In this document: piece by piece, positions 23,669 through 35,261 of the stretch
How positions within the stretch are numbered: the stretch's first letter is position 1
Layout of the letters: every line of letters starts with the position of its first letter
Assembly: GCA_037179385.1 (NCBI GenBank)
Contig: CM074188.1
Location: forward strand, 20,787,318 to 20,851,317
Origin: Holothuria scabra
Lineage: Eukaryota > Echinodermata > Holothuroidea > Aspidochirotida > Holothuriidae
DNA: 64,000 nucleotides
Direction: 5' to 3'
Made by a program: the position numbers and the translations under genes
The notes under the pieces: generated by a model
What the model saw: only the letters and a program-made list of their open reading frames with translations
Databases searched by the model: none
Told to the model about the DNA's origin: nothing

Positions 23669-25177
23669 CTAATTACTGACATACAGCACTTTTACATAGA
23701 AAAAAGAAAAACACACCAGTAAGACCCCACCGAGAGCGACGGCGATTACTCCCCAAGTTGGCTGGAATGCACTGTCTGTGATGGGAGGTGTTGATGAGAT
23801 AGTTGTTGTAGCACCAGGGATGAGTTCCGTAGCAGAGTCAGAGCAATTATTTGGTAAGTTTGCAAGATGGACGGATTGATTTTGTAAGAATTTAGGGGAT
23901 TGACATTTTGGATAATGTTTGCTCGACATTTCTGAATTCTTCAACCATTTTACCAAAGGGACGACGCTGCAATTGCAGACGATGGGATTTTCGAAGAGAA
24001 AGAGTGTCGTGTATTTTGACAGACTTTTATAAATATCTGGAGATAGAGTGTGTATCCTGTTAAACTGTAGGTAAAGGAATAAAAGGTCATGAAGATATAG
24101 GAACAGGTCCGTCGGAATGGTCATAATCTCGTTGTGTTCCATAATAAGACTTGTTACATTAGTGACACTACGGAAAGTATTTTCGGAAATATGATGGATT
24201 CTGTTATACGATATCGAAATTGACTTCAAACCTGGAAAACTATCAAAGAATTGCGGTGACAATTTCTCGATTTTATTCAGCTTTAACGACAAACTTTTCA
24301 CTGATGTTACATTTTCATCATAGCTGGTTTTTGATGGGTATTTTATGTGATTATCGCATATAACTACATGTGTAAGATCCTCAAGACCGGCAAAAGTCAG
24401 AGGTCGAAGGCTTTCGAAGAGGTTTTTCTTCAAGTTAATAAGATGCAAGTGTCCATGAACAATATTATATTCACTGAGACGCATGAGTCGGTTGGAGAAG
24501 AGAGTAAGTGACTTCAACTTTGGCATGGAATCTAGCACTTTTAAAGAAAAATACGAGATTTTGTTGTTAGACAGATCAAGAACGGTTAGATTACCTAATC
24601 CTTTTAACTGTTCTCCTTCTACACTCGTGATTTCGTTCATGTAAAGCCTCAGAACATCTAATACAGGTAAATTCCATGGTCCATCACCCACAGTTTGTAT
24701 TCGATTACAGTGTAAATCAAGATCCTTTAATGTCTTCAAAACTGTAAACTTTTCCACTGGAAAAAAGTTAAGATGGTTTCTCGAGATCGTCAGGGTTTCC
24801 AGATTATGAAGATTCCCTAAATAAACGGACTCTGTTTCTGACAAATTTTTAATTCTGTTATTGACAAATGTAAGGGACTTCAAGTCTGTCAGATTTGAAA
24901 GAAAAATCCAGTTTCCATTTTTAATAAAAGACGTATTTGTGTTGGCTATAATAACAGTTTCTACCAACTTTGGAATCTCGTCGACAAAATCATTGACGTC
25001 GGTTAGATTTACTCCGTTACAACTAAAAGCAGAATAAAAAGGACAACAACCGGATGGAAAAGGAGATTTACATTCGTCGTAAACGTCGTAATGCTGGTTT
25101 AGTTTTGCACAAAACAATTCACATATAAGTACTTCATGCAGCAGGACAGAAAAGAAAATTAGGTATTTTGTAATCAT
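23669..25177 (-). CDS. LRR1: single-pass membrane protein with about 13 leucine-rich repeats (502 aa)
   Basis: Intronless minus-strand gene. The start is the ATG at 25177-25175 in the context CACC-ATG; three upstream codons beginning TTG are not used, giving 502 aa aligned end to end with LRR2. Layout: signal peptide 1-20 (MITKYLIFFSVLLHEVLICE); N-terminal cysteine cap with C36, C44, C45 and C53; about 13 LRRs of the LxxLxLxxNxL type from about residue 68; C-terminal cap with C401, C403, C425 and C445; Thr/Ser/Pro-rich stalk; transmembrane segment about 475-497; and a tail of only a few residues. Many N-x-S/T sites suggest a glycosylated ectodomain. There is no TIR, kinase or other signalling domain, so it would need a partner or act as an adhesion/recognition molecule. 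An immune role is possible but inferred only from architecture and tandem duplication. Confidence 0.9.
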   Translation of the reverse strand: MITKYLIFFSVLLHEVLICELFCAKLNQHYDVYDECKSPFPSGCCPFYSAFSCNGVNLTDVNDFVDEIPKLVETVIIANTNTSFIKNGNWIFLSNLTDLKSLTFVNNRIKNLSETESVYLGNLHNLETLTISRNHLNFFPVEKFTVLKTLKDLDLHCNRIQTVGDGPWNLPVLDVLRLYMNEITSVEGEQLKGLGNLTVLDLSNNKISYFSLKVLDSMPKLKSLTLFSNRLMRLSEYNIVHGHLHLINLKKNLFESLRPLTFAGLEDLTHVVICDNHIKYPSKTSYDENVTSVKSLSLKLNKIEKLSPQFFDSFPGLKSISISYNRIHHISENTFRSVTNVTSLIMEHNEIMTIPTDLFLYLHDLLFLYLQFNRIHTLSPDIYKSLSKYTTLFLFENPIVCNCSVVPLVKWLKNSEMSSKHYPKCQSPKFLQNQSVHLANLPNNCSDSATELIPGATTTISSTPPITDSAFQPTWGVIAVALGGVLLVCFSFFYVKVLYVSN

Positions 25178-26052
25178 GGTGAACAAAAGTTTGGTATTTC
25201 TTTTAACTTGCTATTTCCTTACACAAGCTCTTGTACGTAGGAAATGGTTCCTGTTAAAGAACTCTCTTGTTCAACAAAATATCATCCTTGATAACTGCTT
25301 CTGAGGTATGATATTGTAGATAAAATTCCACAAAGCAATACCATCAATTAATCATCATAGCACGAATGACTTTTCTTCTAGTCGATATTAAAGAAGTGAA
25401 CTTTAAAACATTAAAGGTACTGACTAACGACCAGACATAATGCCTATACTTTGTGTTGACTGTTTGTGTTGAAACTTTTCTTAGTGCAAAGAGCAGATGA
25501 TTTAATCAATTAATCATTGATCAATCGGCTTATTCCAGTAAGTTTTCACCCTGTAGTAATATGGCGTAACGAATTTTCGTCAGTACGTCCTTAAAAGGTT
25601 GCAGATGATGATAATAATTAATTCCACAACTGAATCCTGCGTGACAATATTAGCGAACACGAATTTATTTCCAAAATACTTCGTCTAGATGTTGGTTTGT
25701 AGAAAGATATATGGGATAAACTATTTACTTCGTTCGTTCCGAAGGCTGCGGAAAGTCTGCTAGCAAAGCTATTTGTGGGAGGCAATTACAAGTCCAGAAA
25801 CAACACCTGCGACATTTATGAAATTATAATTTGTTTGTGATCGGAGACAAAATTAAAACGTATTATACAGTATGTGATATCGCACATTATCGTTGCTTTA
25901 ACGTAACAATCAAAGGAGAAAATGGCGACGGTCTGGATTATCTACTGAACTGATGATAATGGCCAACCAAACAATGGAATCAAGCTGGCTATAAGTGAAC
26001 AGGTCGTCAGCAGCTTGAGAACTGAATATTTCTTTGCTCAGAATATTTACAC
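25178..26052 (-). promoter_or_regulatory. 5' flank of LRR1, conserved in all three units
   Basis: The roughly 850 bases upstream of the start codon align well with 43493-44339 and 58083-58988. They would contain the promoter and 5' UTR. I see no unambiguous TATA box or initiator. Shared sequence reflects duplication, so it does not by itself prove constraint. Confidence 0.45.
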
Positions 26053-26433
26053 CACGGACTTCCTACATTTATGGGCTGAGCATGTGACGTGTACGTCGTA
26101 TACGAAGATTGAGGCCACCGCCTGGGGTAAAAAAGGCACACCAAGATCGACGCTGTGAAGCTATCATTTTTATAATTTGACGAATGATCTGTATTTTTTC
26201 ACGAAAATTTAAGCTTGAATGGAAAACAATATCACATTCTTGCAATAGGTGCAGTGCTTTTGACCGTACCTTGGGTTATTTCGAAACTATTTCAAAATTC
26301 TTGCAAAATCTGTCGATTTAAATAATTGAGCAAGTACAGCTTTTACAAACAAAACCATAACAGGCAGCCATCTTGCTACGCCTATAATCATACGTACAGA
26401 TAGTATGATCTGCTCATGTTTAGGAATTCCGTG
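26053..26433. mobile_element. CACGGACTT-type TIR element, copy A (unit 1)
   Basis: The left end CACGGACTTCCTACATTTAT and the right end (reverse complement CACGGAATTCCTAAACATGA) form imperfect TIRs about 30 bases long. The same element sits at 28688-29073, 44340-44738, 47577-47957 and 58989-59392. In the three LRR units it occupies the same place upstream of the gene, so this insertion predates the duplication. Confidence 0.7.
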
Positions 26434-26715
26434 ATTTATACACATCACCAATAGATGTTTTTTTAGAGGACACAATCAATATTTTGGAGAAGTAACTAAC
26501 ATTCTAAAAAAGTGCTTAGAATTTAACGTTTTGCTAAACATTTTTGCCCCCACTTTGTAAACATGATTAAATACTGAACCCTCCGCTTATCAACACGTTC
26601 AATTGCTAAACATCTGAGTGTGTAGTAGTTAAACAAGTTTAAAATTTGTCTTATTCTCTTTTACTGGCTAGAGTGAAGGGTTGCTCATTGCCTCGAAGTC
26701 TAACCCTCTTATAGA
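26434..26715. other. Unit 1 spacer
   Basis: AT-rich; contains TTTAGAATTTAACG- and GTAAACA-like repeats shared with 44820-44940 and 59480-59600. No gene seen. Confidence 0.4.
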
Positions 26716-26746
26716 GGGAGGGAGGGAGGGTCGGTCGGTCGGTCGG
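26716..26746 (+). repeat. G-quadruplex motif followed by (GGTC)n
   Basis: Positions 26716-26730 read GGGAGGGAGGGAGGG, a canonical four-tract G-quadruplex motif, followed by GGTC repeats that run into a SINE tail. The homologous place in unit 2 is a run of about 18 G (45005-45022), and in unit 3 a longer (GGTC)n (59685-59756). Confidence 0.75.
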
Positions 26747-26750
26747 TTAA

Positions 26751-26855
26751 ATGGAGTTTTTCCAGTTGTGCCTCACTGGCTTGTTTTCCCTAATCCGTTG
26801 TTTATGCGGAGCATCACGCACGACAGCAGTAGGTTCCATAGCGAGTGCCAAACGA
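26751..26855 (-). mobile_element. Partial SINE (3' body), unit 1
   Basis: ATGGAGTTTTTCCAGTTGTG... matches the 3' body of the tRNA-derived SINE seen in full at 54685 and 63350, in minus orientation. The tRNA head is missing and part of the body (ACGGCCCAGTTT...) is deleted. The adjoining (GGTC)n lies at its 3'-tail side. Confidence 0.75.
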
Positions 26856-27677
26856 CATGAAATTTTGGCCTAATTGGTCATTACGCTCCCTTCTAATTGT
26901 TTGTTTTACAACAACCAAACTGAAGACCGATTTTTCGAGCAATGAGGTATAAAAGAGTCTATATATACTGGATACATCAAATAATTATGCTATGGTCAAT
27001 ATATAATGGATTTTGATTGGAATTAACTCTGACTATCACCATGTACGTTGACAACACACTGACGTCATTCTTTGGGGCAAAACAATGGAACATATCTGGC
27101 CCACACGCAAAAGGATTCGCCCTGCACGTGTAGCAGACTGTGGGCCTATTTGACTCGTTGGCAATTAGCCGTCTGCGTTTGTATGCGTTGGTTTGTTTTG
27201 CCCCAAAGGAGTGAGCACTTTGCGTTCTGTGTCATCATATGCGCAAGGTCTATTTTTTATGTCCTTTACATCCCATTTTCATTCACGTCATTTTCATGAT
27301 CATACTAGACCTTGAAAAAGGCTTACTCCCTCGACAAATCAAATCAAAGGAATCTCTAAAAATTTATTTAGCCAAATTCTCTGTGAATGTAGTAGTCCTG
27401 ACTAAAACTACGTATGTGAATTCTCATTTACAACGGATTATTAGGGATGTATTTAGCAAAATGCCTAATAGACATATCTTGTAAAAGTTTTGATGTACTC
27501 TTGGGGTTATAGGTTCACATGAATGTTTGGTGCAAAACCTACCTCGACTCTTGCCAAGTAATTTTCGAGCCGATGAAATCACCTAAGAATTAACTGGGGG
27601 AAAGTTGCAATTTTTAGTGATTCCCCGCCAACTCAAAACGTTTTTAAAACGTTTCATGAAATTTAGGGCGTCGTTTT
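26856..27677. other. Duplicated block shared with unit 3
   Basis: Homologous to about 59880-60718. It contains a hairpin-like pair: TTTGGGGCAAAACAA (about 27073-27087) and its reverse complement TTGTTTTGCCCCAAA (about 27194-27208). A plus-strand frame (27239-27484, ...RQIKSKESLK...) is also open in unit 3, but most differences between copies change the amino acid, so it is not supported as a gene. Confidence 0.5.
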
Positions 27678-27985
27678 AGCTTCAGAACATCTAAAACAGG
27701 TTAAATGGTAAATCGCATGGTCCATTACCTATTGTTCGTAGCTGGTGACAATTGTAATCATGATTAATTAGAACTTTATTAAGTTATAAACTTTAAACTT
27801 TTCTACCCGAAAATACTTAAGATTGTTTTTCGAAGTTGCAAGGGCATCCAGATTATGAAGGTTTTCTAAACAAACGGACTTTGTATTCTACAAATTCGTA
27901 ATTTTGTAATTGATAAATGTAAGGTACTCTACGCCGGTCAGTGGTCACATTTGACCGAAGAATCCAGTTCCGAGATTTAATTTGT
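27678..27985 (-). pseudogene. Decayed LRR gene fragment, unit 1
   Basis: The segment aligns with the N-terminal LRR part of LRR1/LRR2 on the same strand. Shared words include CTTCAGAACATCTAAAACAGG, CCAGATTATGAAGGTTTTC and CGGACTTTGTATTC (AATACGGACTCTG-like in the intact genes). It has several indels and no open frame. It stands about 2.5 kb upstream of LRR1, so the ancestral unit held two LRR genes. Confidence 0.8.
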
Positions 27986-28687
27986 GGAGGGTAATTGAAA
28001 AATTGGAGTCTTTATTGGAGATCAGTCTGTATGGTGATATTCAGTAACACCACCACCCCAACAAACTAGAACTGCCAAAATCAAGAATGAAGGGTGGTTA
28101 AGGTTTCATGATTTGCATTACCGTAAAAATGGAAAATATTTTGAAAATTCTGTTCTTGATGTTTAAAAATCTTCAGCTTGTGTTGCAATTTTTTAGATTT
28201 GTGTAAGGAGAATTGGGTTTTTTGCGAGTTTTTTGGAAAATATTGCCTTCTCGTTTTCTCTCTTTTTTTTCATTTTTTTTTTTTTTTTTCATTTTTCAAA
28301 TATGGTGCGACTGTGTAAAATTCCTTCAATAAGTAAGCTCCATTGTTTAAATATTTCCTTTGTTTAAAATGTTTCCAGTATCATCCGAGGGCTTAAATCT
28401 GTATGGTGATGTTCAGTAACAGCACAACCCAAACAAACTTGAACTGCATGATATTTCTCATAAAGTCAAATTTTTCAATGAAAACCCCAAATCTGTCATA
28501 AAATAACATTCTTGTTACAAGTACAAGGTTCACATTTTCAAATATTTGTTAAAAAAAACAAGGGTTTTGGGGAAAATTTTCCAATTCTGTTGGACACCCT
28601 GTGAAATAAAAAACCCATTCTACTTAAGTTTGCTCTTCAATATATAACTTTCCTTTCATCATTCTTTTGGATAGAGTACATGCAAAC
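27986..28687. other. AT-rich duplicated block
   Basis: Poly-T runs and sequence homologous to about 45570-46200 in unit 2; the part at 28000-28260 appears inverted in unit 3 (62334-62578). No gene seen. Confidence 0.5.
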
Positions 28688-29073
28688 CACGGACTTCCTA
28701 TACGTGGACAGAGAATAATACACGGTACATTATTGCTACCGTGCGTACGAGAAAAAGCGCACCAATATGGCCGTCTGCTATGTTTTTGTGTGAAAGTTTG
28801 GACTTGTTCAAGTATATCACCATATTTTGCAAGAAAGTTGAAATATTTTGAACTATGGTAAGCTAAGGTGAAATCCCTTTATTTATTGTAGGAATATGAT
28901 ACTCCCCCATTCAAGTTAAACTTTAGCTTAAAATATTACAGAGTCGTCGTCAAATCAGACGATTTATAGGTTCACGGCGGTCTTCTTGTTGCGCCTTTTT
29001 GTCCCAGTCGGTGGTGACCAGCTACGGATAGGAAGTACACGTCACATGCTCTGTCCATGTACACAAGTCCGTG
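28688..29073. mobile_element. CACGGACTT-type TIR element, copy B
   Basis: TIRs are CACGGACTTCCTATACGTGG at the left and (reverse complement) CACGGACTTGTGTACATGGA at the right. The best match is 47577-47957, including internal GCGCACCAA and ATGGCCGTCTG words. It has no ORF. Confidence 0.75.
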
Positions 29074-29402
29074 AGGCAAACGTATTCATTGCCCCAATGC
29101 CGAGTAATGATTACGAGCTAACGACTGACTTTTAATAAATCAACAATTGCACATATCCATCAACCATCCATCAATACCCGCATCTGTGCCTCCTATGGTG
29201 TTCATCAATATTTTGGCATAGACAAATAAATGTACATTGCCTCTTATTTCCACTTGCCGTCACGGTCCAAGGTCCCCGCATCGGTCCAAAAGGAAATTAG
29301 AATAGTTTTCCTGAGGATCGGAGTGCAACCCGCACGTGAGTGAAACACTGTGTAGCAAATAGCATGTAATTCGTGCACAAAAATTTATATATATGTATAT
29401 AC

Positions 29403-29407
<5 letters not shown>
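29074..29407. other. Duplicated flank before the (TA)n cluster
   Basis: Closely matches 47958-48265, both running into (TA)n. No coding signal. Confidence 0.5.

Positions 29408-29472
<65 letters not shown>
29408..29472. repeat. (TA)n microsatellite
   Basis: Nearly pure TA dinucleotide run bounding the left side of the hammerhead-containing segment. True length may be uncertain in assembly. Confidence 0.95.
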
Positions 29473-29475
<3 letters not shown>

Positions 29476-29684
29476 CCTGTTTTCCCTTTTTTAAGAACAT
29501 GTTCGATTTTTACGTGCATTTTTTCATCCAGGACGCTCTTTTTCTTTTTTTGATTTGTGTTTCATCCTTCGCACTCATGTTTTCTGACAGTCACTTTCGT
29601 CCGGTTCTGATTTTACAGCGACCGCTTCGGATTTGATGTTTGTCGTGTCCTGTTGTTACTGTTGGTTGTTCAGTTTGGTTTTTG

Positions 29685-29720
29685 CCACCTGATGAAGGGT
29701 TTATACCCGAAACGTCGTGG
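29685..29720 (+). ncRNA. Hammerhead-ribozyme-like motif (short stem III), copy 1
   Basis: The order of parts fits a type I hammerhead with reduced stem III. Stem I strand is CCAC (29685-29688); core CUGAUGA (29689-29695); helix II GGGU/ACCC with loop UUAU (29697-29708); GAAA (29709-29712); CGU; cleavage-site C (29716); closing stem I strand GUGG (29717-29720). The ACGU of stem III is self-complementary, as expected for variants that act as dimers and are known from Penelope-like elements. One extra A (29696) lies between the core and helix II. Activity is untested. Confidence 0.55.
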
Positions 29721-29765
29721 AGTTTTCCGCAAACTTTTAAGCACTTTTTACTACCTCTTTTCGAC

Positions 29766-29995
<230 letters not shown>

Positions 29996-30592
29996 GTATG
30001 TATCGTTTATCATCGTTTATCAAAGTGATCGACTAAAGTAGGTTTGGCGTAGAGACAATGATGTTTGACTGATTTGTGTTTACAATGAACCTATTGATAA
30101 CTCCAGCCATTCTAGAGACGGATGTGCGACATAGGTGATTTTTCCAAAACAGCTGACTGTCAATTGTAGTACCTAAACATTTTGCAAAATTACAATTTTT
30201 TATAATGGTTCTTTAAAATTTGAGGCGAAATGAGGTTTATCACCTCTGCTGTTGTAAGAATACAACAACTAAGTTTTTGTTAATGTTACCGATAACATGT
30301 TGGTAGAAAACCAGTCGGCGACGCACTTTATTTCCAAAGACGTCACACTACGGCATTAAGGGCTTCGTTTTGTCAGAGTTTTGACAATAGAGAGTAGCCT
30401 TATCAGCAAAAAGTGCAAACCTTTGTGCTTTTGACGATTTATATACATCTACGTTGTATTGTATAAAAAAATATGGGTCCCAAAATAAGTCTTGTGGAAC
30501 ACGGATAGTAATTTCCTTGGCATTACTTTGTAACAGACAAAATTTGTGAGATAACTCGATTGTGAGCCAATTATTTTCTACACCCCATACTC
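29996..30592. other. Spacer, no gene seen
   Basis: No domain-bearing ORF. From about 30510 the sequence matches the unit 3 block starting near 51920. Confidence 0.4.
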
Positions 30593-30784
30593 CACACTCT
30601 AAAAACGTCCGGTTCAAATAGAACCAGAAAATGATCAAATGGGCACTCAACCGAAAAAGGTTCAAATATTTGACTACATTTTGTTCATTTTGGACCAGCA
30701 GGGGTTCATTTTGAACTGAAACTAGGGAAATATCTTAACATTTTTAAGTTCAGTACCCATTTGATCCTTTCCTGGTGTAGTGTG
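30593..30784. mobile_element. Palindromic MITE (about 190 bp), copy 1
   Basis: It starts CACACTCTAAAAACG and ends as the reverse complement of CACACTACACC. Inside, GATCAAATGGGCACTCAACC and an inverted GATCAAATGGGTACTGAAC face each other. A second copy lies at 51979-52169 in the same block, so it predates that duplication. Confidence 0.6.
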
Positions 30785-31552
30785 CATACCTTTACATTCT
30801 ACCCGGTATACACAGAAGATTTTGCGTATCAATGAAATTAAACAATCTGTTACAAGCAAATATTTTTAAAGATGTCATATATAGCTGACAAAACTGACAC
30901 ATGGCGATAGCTTGAAAAATATCCGAATCACCAGACTTCTACAGAGTTGTCACCGTGGAAAACTTTAACTCGTTAGGGAAAATTTCCCCATCAAAAGATA
31001 AACTCAGTGTTCATATGTGGATCCACAATATATTTATGTACAAATCTTAACGCTTCGTTAGTACGTTTTCATACCCTGGTGATTTTACGTCTTGTAATTT
31101 CAGAATAGGAAAGAGAACTTAGCCTGGCTTACAGGATGTAAAACGAAGGTAATCGACACAAAATAATCATTCAAGTCTGACTGGTTACTGACATTACTGT
31201 CAAATATCTCATCAGCTACGGTTTCGCTAACAGTTAAAAAGAAGTCATTAAACTTAACGGCATAGTCCATTATACTTCTTTCACTTGTAGGGGCGACACT
31301 TGAACTTTAGCAACGTCAGCTAACCTCCGCCCCGCCCCAACTTCTCTATTCATTAACATTTTTATACCACACCATTCTCTCATTATATATTTACACTTAA
31401 AATGTTTTTTCACCTCATTTGTTCTATTCAATCAGCTAATTGTTGTATTATTATTTTTGTATTTTAATTATGCATACAAACCATTAATAGGACAGTACTG
31501 TGTGAATTATATGGGGGAAATTCCAATTCGGGCAAGATAAACACGGATATAT
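30785..31552. other. Duplicated block shared with unit 3
   Basis: Matches 52170-52920 closely; non-coding. The 3' part also resembles 22080-22300 and 36330-36500. Confidence 0.55.
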
Positions 31553-31845
31553 CGTCCCCTTTCTGGCGTACTGACGAATCGCAAAATCAAGAACTTCATG
31601 AATCTGTTGATCTTGTGTTTCACATAGTGACGAATGTTGTCTTATTTGGAGAATTTTCACCATATTCATCGCTTTTATGTTTGGAATTGTAGAAAATAAT
31701 ATATTTTACAAAGTCGTTGCAATTTTTAAGGCTGAGATGAACAGATTACGGCAAAAAATGCATTCGTCACTACGCCAAAATTGCCAAATTTGAACATACG
31801 TCACTATGCCAATTTGCGATTCGTCAGTACGCCAGAAAGGGGACG
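31553..31845. mobile_element. MITE with about 33-bp near-perfect TIRs (293 bp)
   Basis: The left end CGTCCCCTTTCTGGCGTACT continues to 31585 and is mirrored at 31813-31845. ATAT flanks both sides (31549-31552 and 31846-31849). The unit 3 counterpart (about 52905-52920) has a single ATAT and no insertion, so it is a clean empty site. A minus-strand frame at 31669 downward (QIRQHSSLCETQDQQIHEVL) is protein-like but short. Confidence 0.85.
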
Positions 31846-32774
31846 ATATTATCCTCTCAGTCCAACTAATATAAAGGGAACATCAGTGACATATGACCTG
31901 GTCACTTACAAATCTCCAGATATATTACTATTACTCGAAAATCGTTATAATTGATAAATAGCACACTTGATACGACAAGCAAAAGCATAGTTTTAATTTC
32001 TAACATAACAATGCATATAAATAACAATATACCATAGCTGCAAATTTAAGCAATTTGCCAGACATAACAAGAGGTGGAATTCCCTCTTTTCTACATTTAA
32101 CAACGGGAATATGGTCGATTTCAACAAGCGCGAGTCCATGTCTGAGTCCAATTCCATAAGTTCAAGTCCGAGGGGCTCGAGTCCAAGTCTGAGTCCAGTG
32201 TTCTCGAGTCCACGTTCAAAAATTGTAAAAGAACTATAGTATTTTCCTGTATTTATGGCTTTAAACTCTTAATACATTAAGCACAATATAATACTGCAAA
32301 CTGACAAAACAAATAGAAAAACCCTATGCTAAACTAAATGAAATTACAGTGAGAAGATCATTTCAGTGTGCTTTCTCCACAATCATTTCGTATATCCTTA
32401 GAACTGGTGATCGCATTGTCCACATTATGGCTAAGGGCCAAGTCTCAGGGTATGAACTGAGTTACAGTCTGTCATTAACTGTCACACTTAAAAATCATTA
32501 AGGTTGTATTTGCATAGTGATTTTTTCCATGTTAATTGACATAAGAAACGATTTGTTCCTTTAACATCTTTGTAAATTTGATTTTCCTGAAAAATCGTAA
32601 GTCAATAATGAAAAAATATCAAACATAGTGAAAGAAAAACATACCATCAATTCGAATAAAAGACAATAAAATAGTAAAATAAAATCGAATAAATTTTATC
32701 CCTTAATTCACTGTTTTTACATGAAGGTTTTGCATATGACGTCATAATACAAGGTCATATAAGTTTGTTAGTTC
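31846..32774. other. Duplicated block with GAGTCC minisatellite
   Basis: Homologous to 52917-54150. About 32130-32215 carries variants of GAGTCCAAGTCC repeated several times; the same motif recurs at 53449-53535 and, diverged, at 55375-55435. No gene. Confidence 0.55.
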
Positions 32775-32985
32775 GTTAGTTAGATGGAGTTTTACGGCCC
32801 AGTTTCCAACCTATTGGTTCACGTCGATCCGACCACGGCCTTTTTTCAGTTGTGGTTCAGTGACTTGTTTTCCCTACTCCATTGTGTATGCTGAGTTCCT
32901 AGCACAATGGGAGTCGGTTCCATTTTAAAGTCTTCCGTATGGCCCGGCCAGGTATCGAACTCCAGACCTCCCAACTGCAAGTCAT
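32775..32985 (-). mobile_element. tRNA-derived SINE, unit 2
   Basis: Tail (GTTAGTTCGTTAGTTAGATGG) and body match the SINE family; the tRNA-like head is partly deleted compared with the unit 3 copy at 54152-54416. It is shared between units, so it predates the duplication. Confidence 0.8.
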
Positions 32986-33827
32986 GTTGGATTACATGTG
33001 AGCTATGTGAGTATCAGGTCGTGTGTCTCCGATAACATACTGACCAACATTTGCCATAGGCCATTCTTCCTGGTGAAACATTTCGCTTCAACGAATTTCA
33101 GTTACTGTTATATCCGGTATATGGTTTTTAGTGTTTGGTATGTGGGACAAAACCGCTCTTCAACCTTTGGGCTCTTACTGTAACTTGTGAATGGGTTTCC
33201 TTCCCGGAAACACCTTGGGGAATCCTTGCATGCCTTCTATCAAAGATTAACGACCGTTTGGCCACGGTGGGACCTATGCGAAGGTAAGTCGAAAATGGAC
33301 CTAAAAATTGGTTTTACGGTAAGTGGAAAAACAAGCTTGTTTATATTTGGAGCCGTACTGCAACTTGTGAGCGGGGGCCATCCTCGGCATACATTTAAGG
33401 GAATCTGTGCGCATGTATACTCTGTCATATACTCTGTAACATATTAACGAACTTTTGGCATGCCCGATCCTCTATATCAGGGTAAGCCTTTTTCGGAGAC
33501 AAGTTCCTTATTCACTTTAAAATGGGCCAATAGTTGGACTTGAATGCCAAATACAGGCAAGCGTGTACGACGGAGGACTCTAAAGTTATCATATTTGGAA
33601 TCAGTGCACGTTCAAAGATCCCCAAGATGACTTTTTAAAAAATCTTATGGGACCAAATATTTTACCCCCAAATCCCTGCCCCCTTCCCCTAAAAATATTT
33701 TATAAGGATATTTGTGTCATGAATTTGAAATATTTTATACAATCCAGGATAAATATATCACATATTCATGACCAGAATACCAAAAGGTTTAGTGATTCTT
33801 AGCCGAAGGAAAATTTTGGAAATTTTG
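32986..33827. other. Spacer, no gene seen
   Basis: Short plus-strand frames (60-86 codons) without domains. From about 33733 it becomes homologous to unit 1 at 19965. Confidence 0.4.
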
Positions 33828-34430
33828 GTTTTTGATCTCTGGTGACCTCAAGTGATGATTAGGAAATTCTTGGAAAATTCAACCTTTTCATGGCTGGCGA
33901 CCTCAGATGACTCATTTCTGACCTCCTCAAAACAGTTCAGGATCTTTTGTAAACCACACTGCATCCACGTACTAATAAAGAAATTTTGAAGTGTATCTCT
34001 TTAACAAAGGGTTTATCCCCTTGTGGTCTCATATCACATTTGACCTCCCATGACATGGCATTTGATCTCTGTTGACTTAACATTCGAATTCTGCTTACAT
34101 CCACCTTGCATTTGGCATCTGTTTATCTGACATTTGACCCTTTTTGACGTGGCAAATGACCTGTGGTGACCTGGGATATGACCTCTGGCCCCCTGGCATT
34201 TGACTTAGGTTGACCTGGCTAAGGGCCTCTTGTAATCTGATTTTTTACCTCGAGACCTAGGATTTCAACTCTTGTGACCTGGAATATGACCTCCGGTCAC
34301 ATAGCATATGGCCTCTGGTCACCTGGCATTTGACATCTGGTGACCTGGCATATGACCTATGGTGGTCTGCCATTTGACCTCTCGTCACCTGGCATATGAC
34401 TTCTAATGATCTTGCATTTGACCTCTATCT
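33828..34430. repeat. Degenerate 22-bp TGACCT tandem repeat, unit 2
   Basis: Counterpart of 20050-20600. It contains an exact TGACCT-N4-TGACCT at 34157-34172 and several one-mismatch versions. Confidence 0.75.
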
Positions 34431-35247
34431 GGCTGATCTCCACCAAACAAAGTCCTTCCTTTCTTTGGCTTTAACAAGTTCTCCAAAATTATACTTCTGG
34501 AGATATCGTGTTAACAAGCAAAAGTGTTACAAACACAGAGAGAGGGAGAAAGAGATAGACCTTTTTTCATGCAATCTGAGGGCCTCATTGTGTTTTCCTT
34601 TGTTTCTGCTTTCTCAACCGTAACCTTACCAATAGACTGTCTATTGTCCGGACAGGAGAGGACTCCAGAAATGGAATTTCCACCAAATAGGAACTAAAAT
34701 CCATTGTTCAAATCCTTTGTTTGAATACAAAACAAGCACACGCGCACACACGACATCACCATCGCATAGTTTTCTTGCCTGCCACCGACAAGGACTCAAA
34801 AACAAGTAATAAAATAAGGTGACAAAATGATGAAACAATATATGTGTACTTAAAGTTAATAAAAAAAAAAGCACGATAAAAATTCTTACAGTTTATGTTA
34901 AATCAATATGAAATTTGAAATTGAGTGAAAACCCATCTTTGGTCCATCAGGGATATGAAATCCATTGGGAAGCTCCTATGCAAATTGTCGGCCCTATCTG
35001 TCCAGGGGAGGGAAAGAGGCCAGAAAGAGAAGAAAGTATAGGTTGCTCCCTTCTCGGAGGCCCCTCCCTTAGCATTGAGCTGACAAACCCGAAACCAAAT
35101 TTTTCAGCCTAGATGTTATGTACCGGTACCTCTTTTTCTGCAACATGTTTTCTTGGCCTTCCCCGGACGAGGGGGGGGGGGTGAATTGAAATTTATTTTC
35201 AGGTGCTGAGCTCAAAAGTCAGAGGAATCAGCTAACCCAGATTGCAT
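34431..35247. other. Duplicated spacer of unit 2
   Basis: Homologous to 20590-20810 and 21110-21600, but without the two MITEs found in unit 1; empty sites at about 34605-34635 and 35111-35121. Short GA and G runs. No gene. Confidence 0.55.
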
Positions 35248-35261
35248 CTTTAAATGAAATG

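Noticed and set aside
25178..25186. Upstream TTG start giving LRR1 505 residues
   Set aside because: The ATG at 25177 has a CACC context and gives the same 502 residues as LRR2.
27239..27484. 81-codon ORF (...LEKGLLPRQIKSKESLK...) also open in unit 3 at 60170-60535
   Set aside because: The two copies differ mostly by amino-acid-changing substitutions, unit 2 lacks it, and no domain is seen. The shared open frame is explained by recent duplication.
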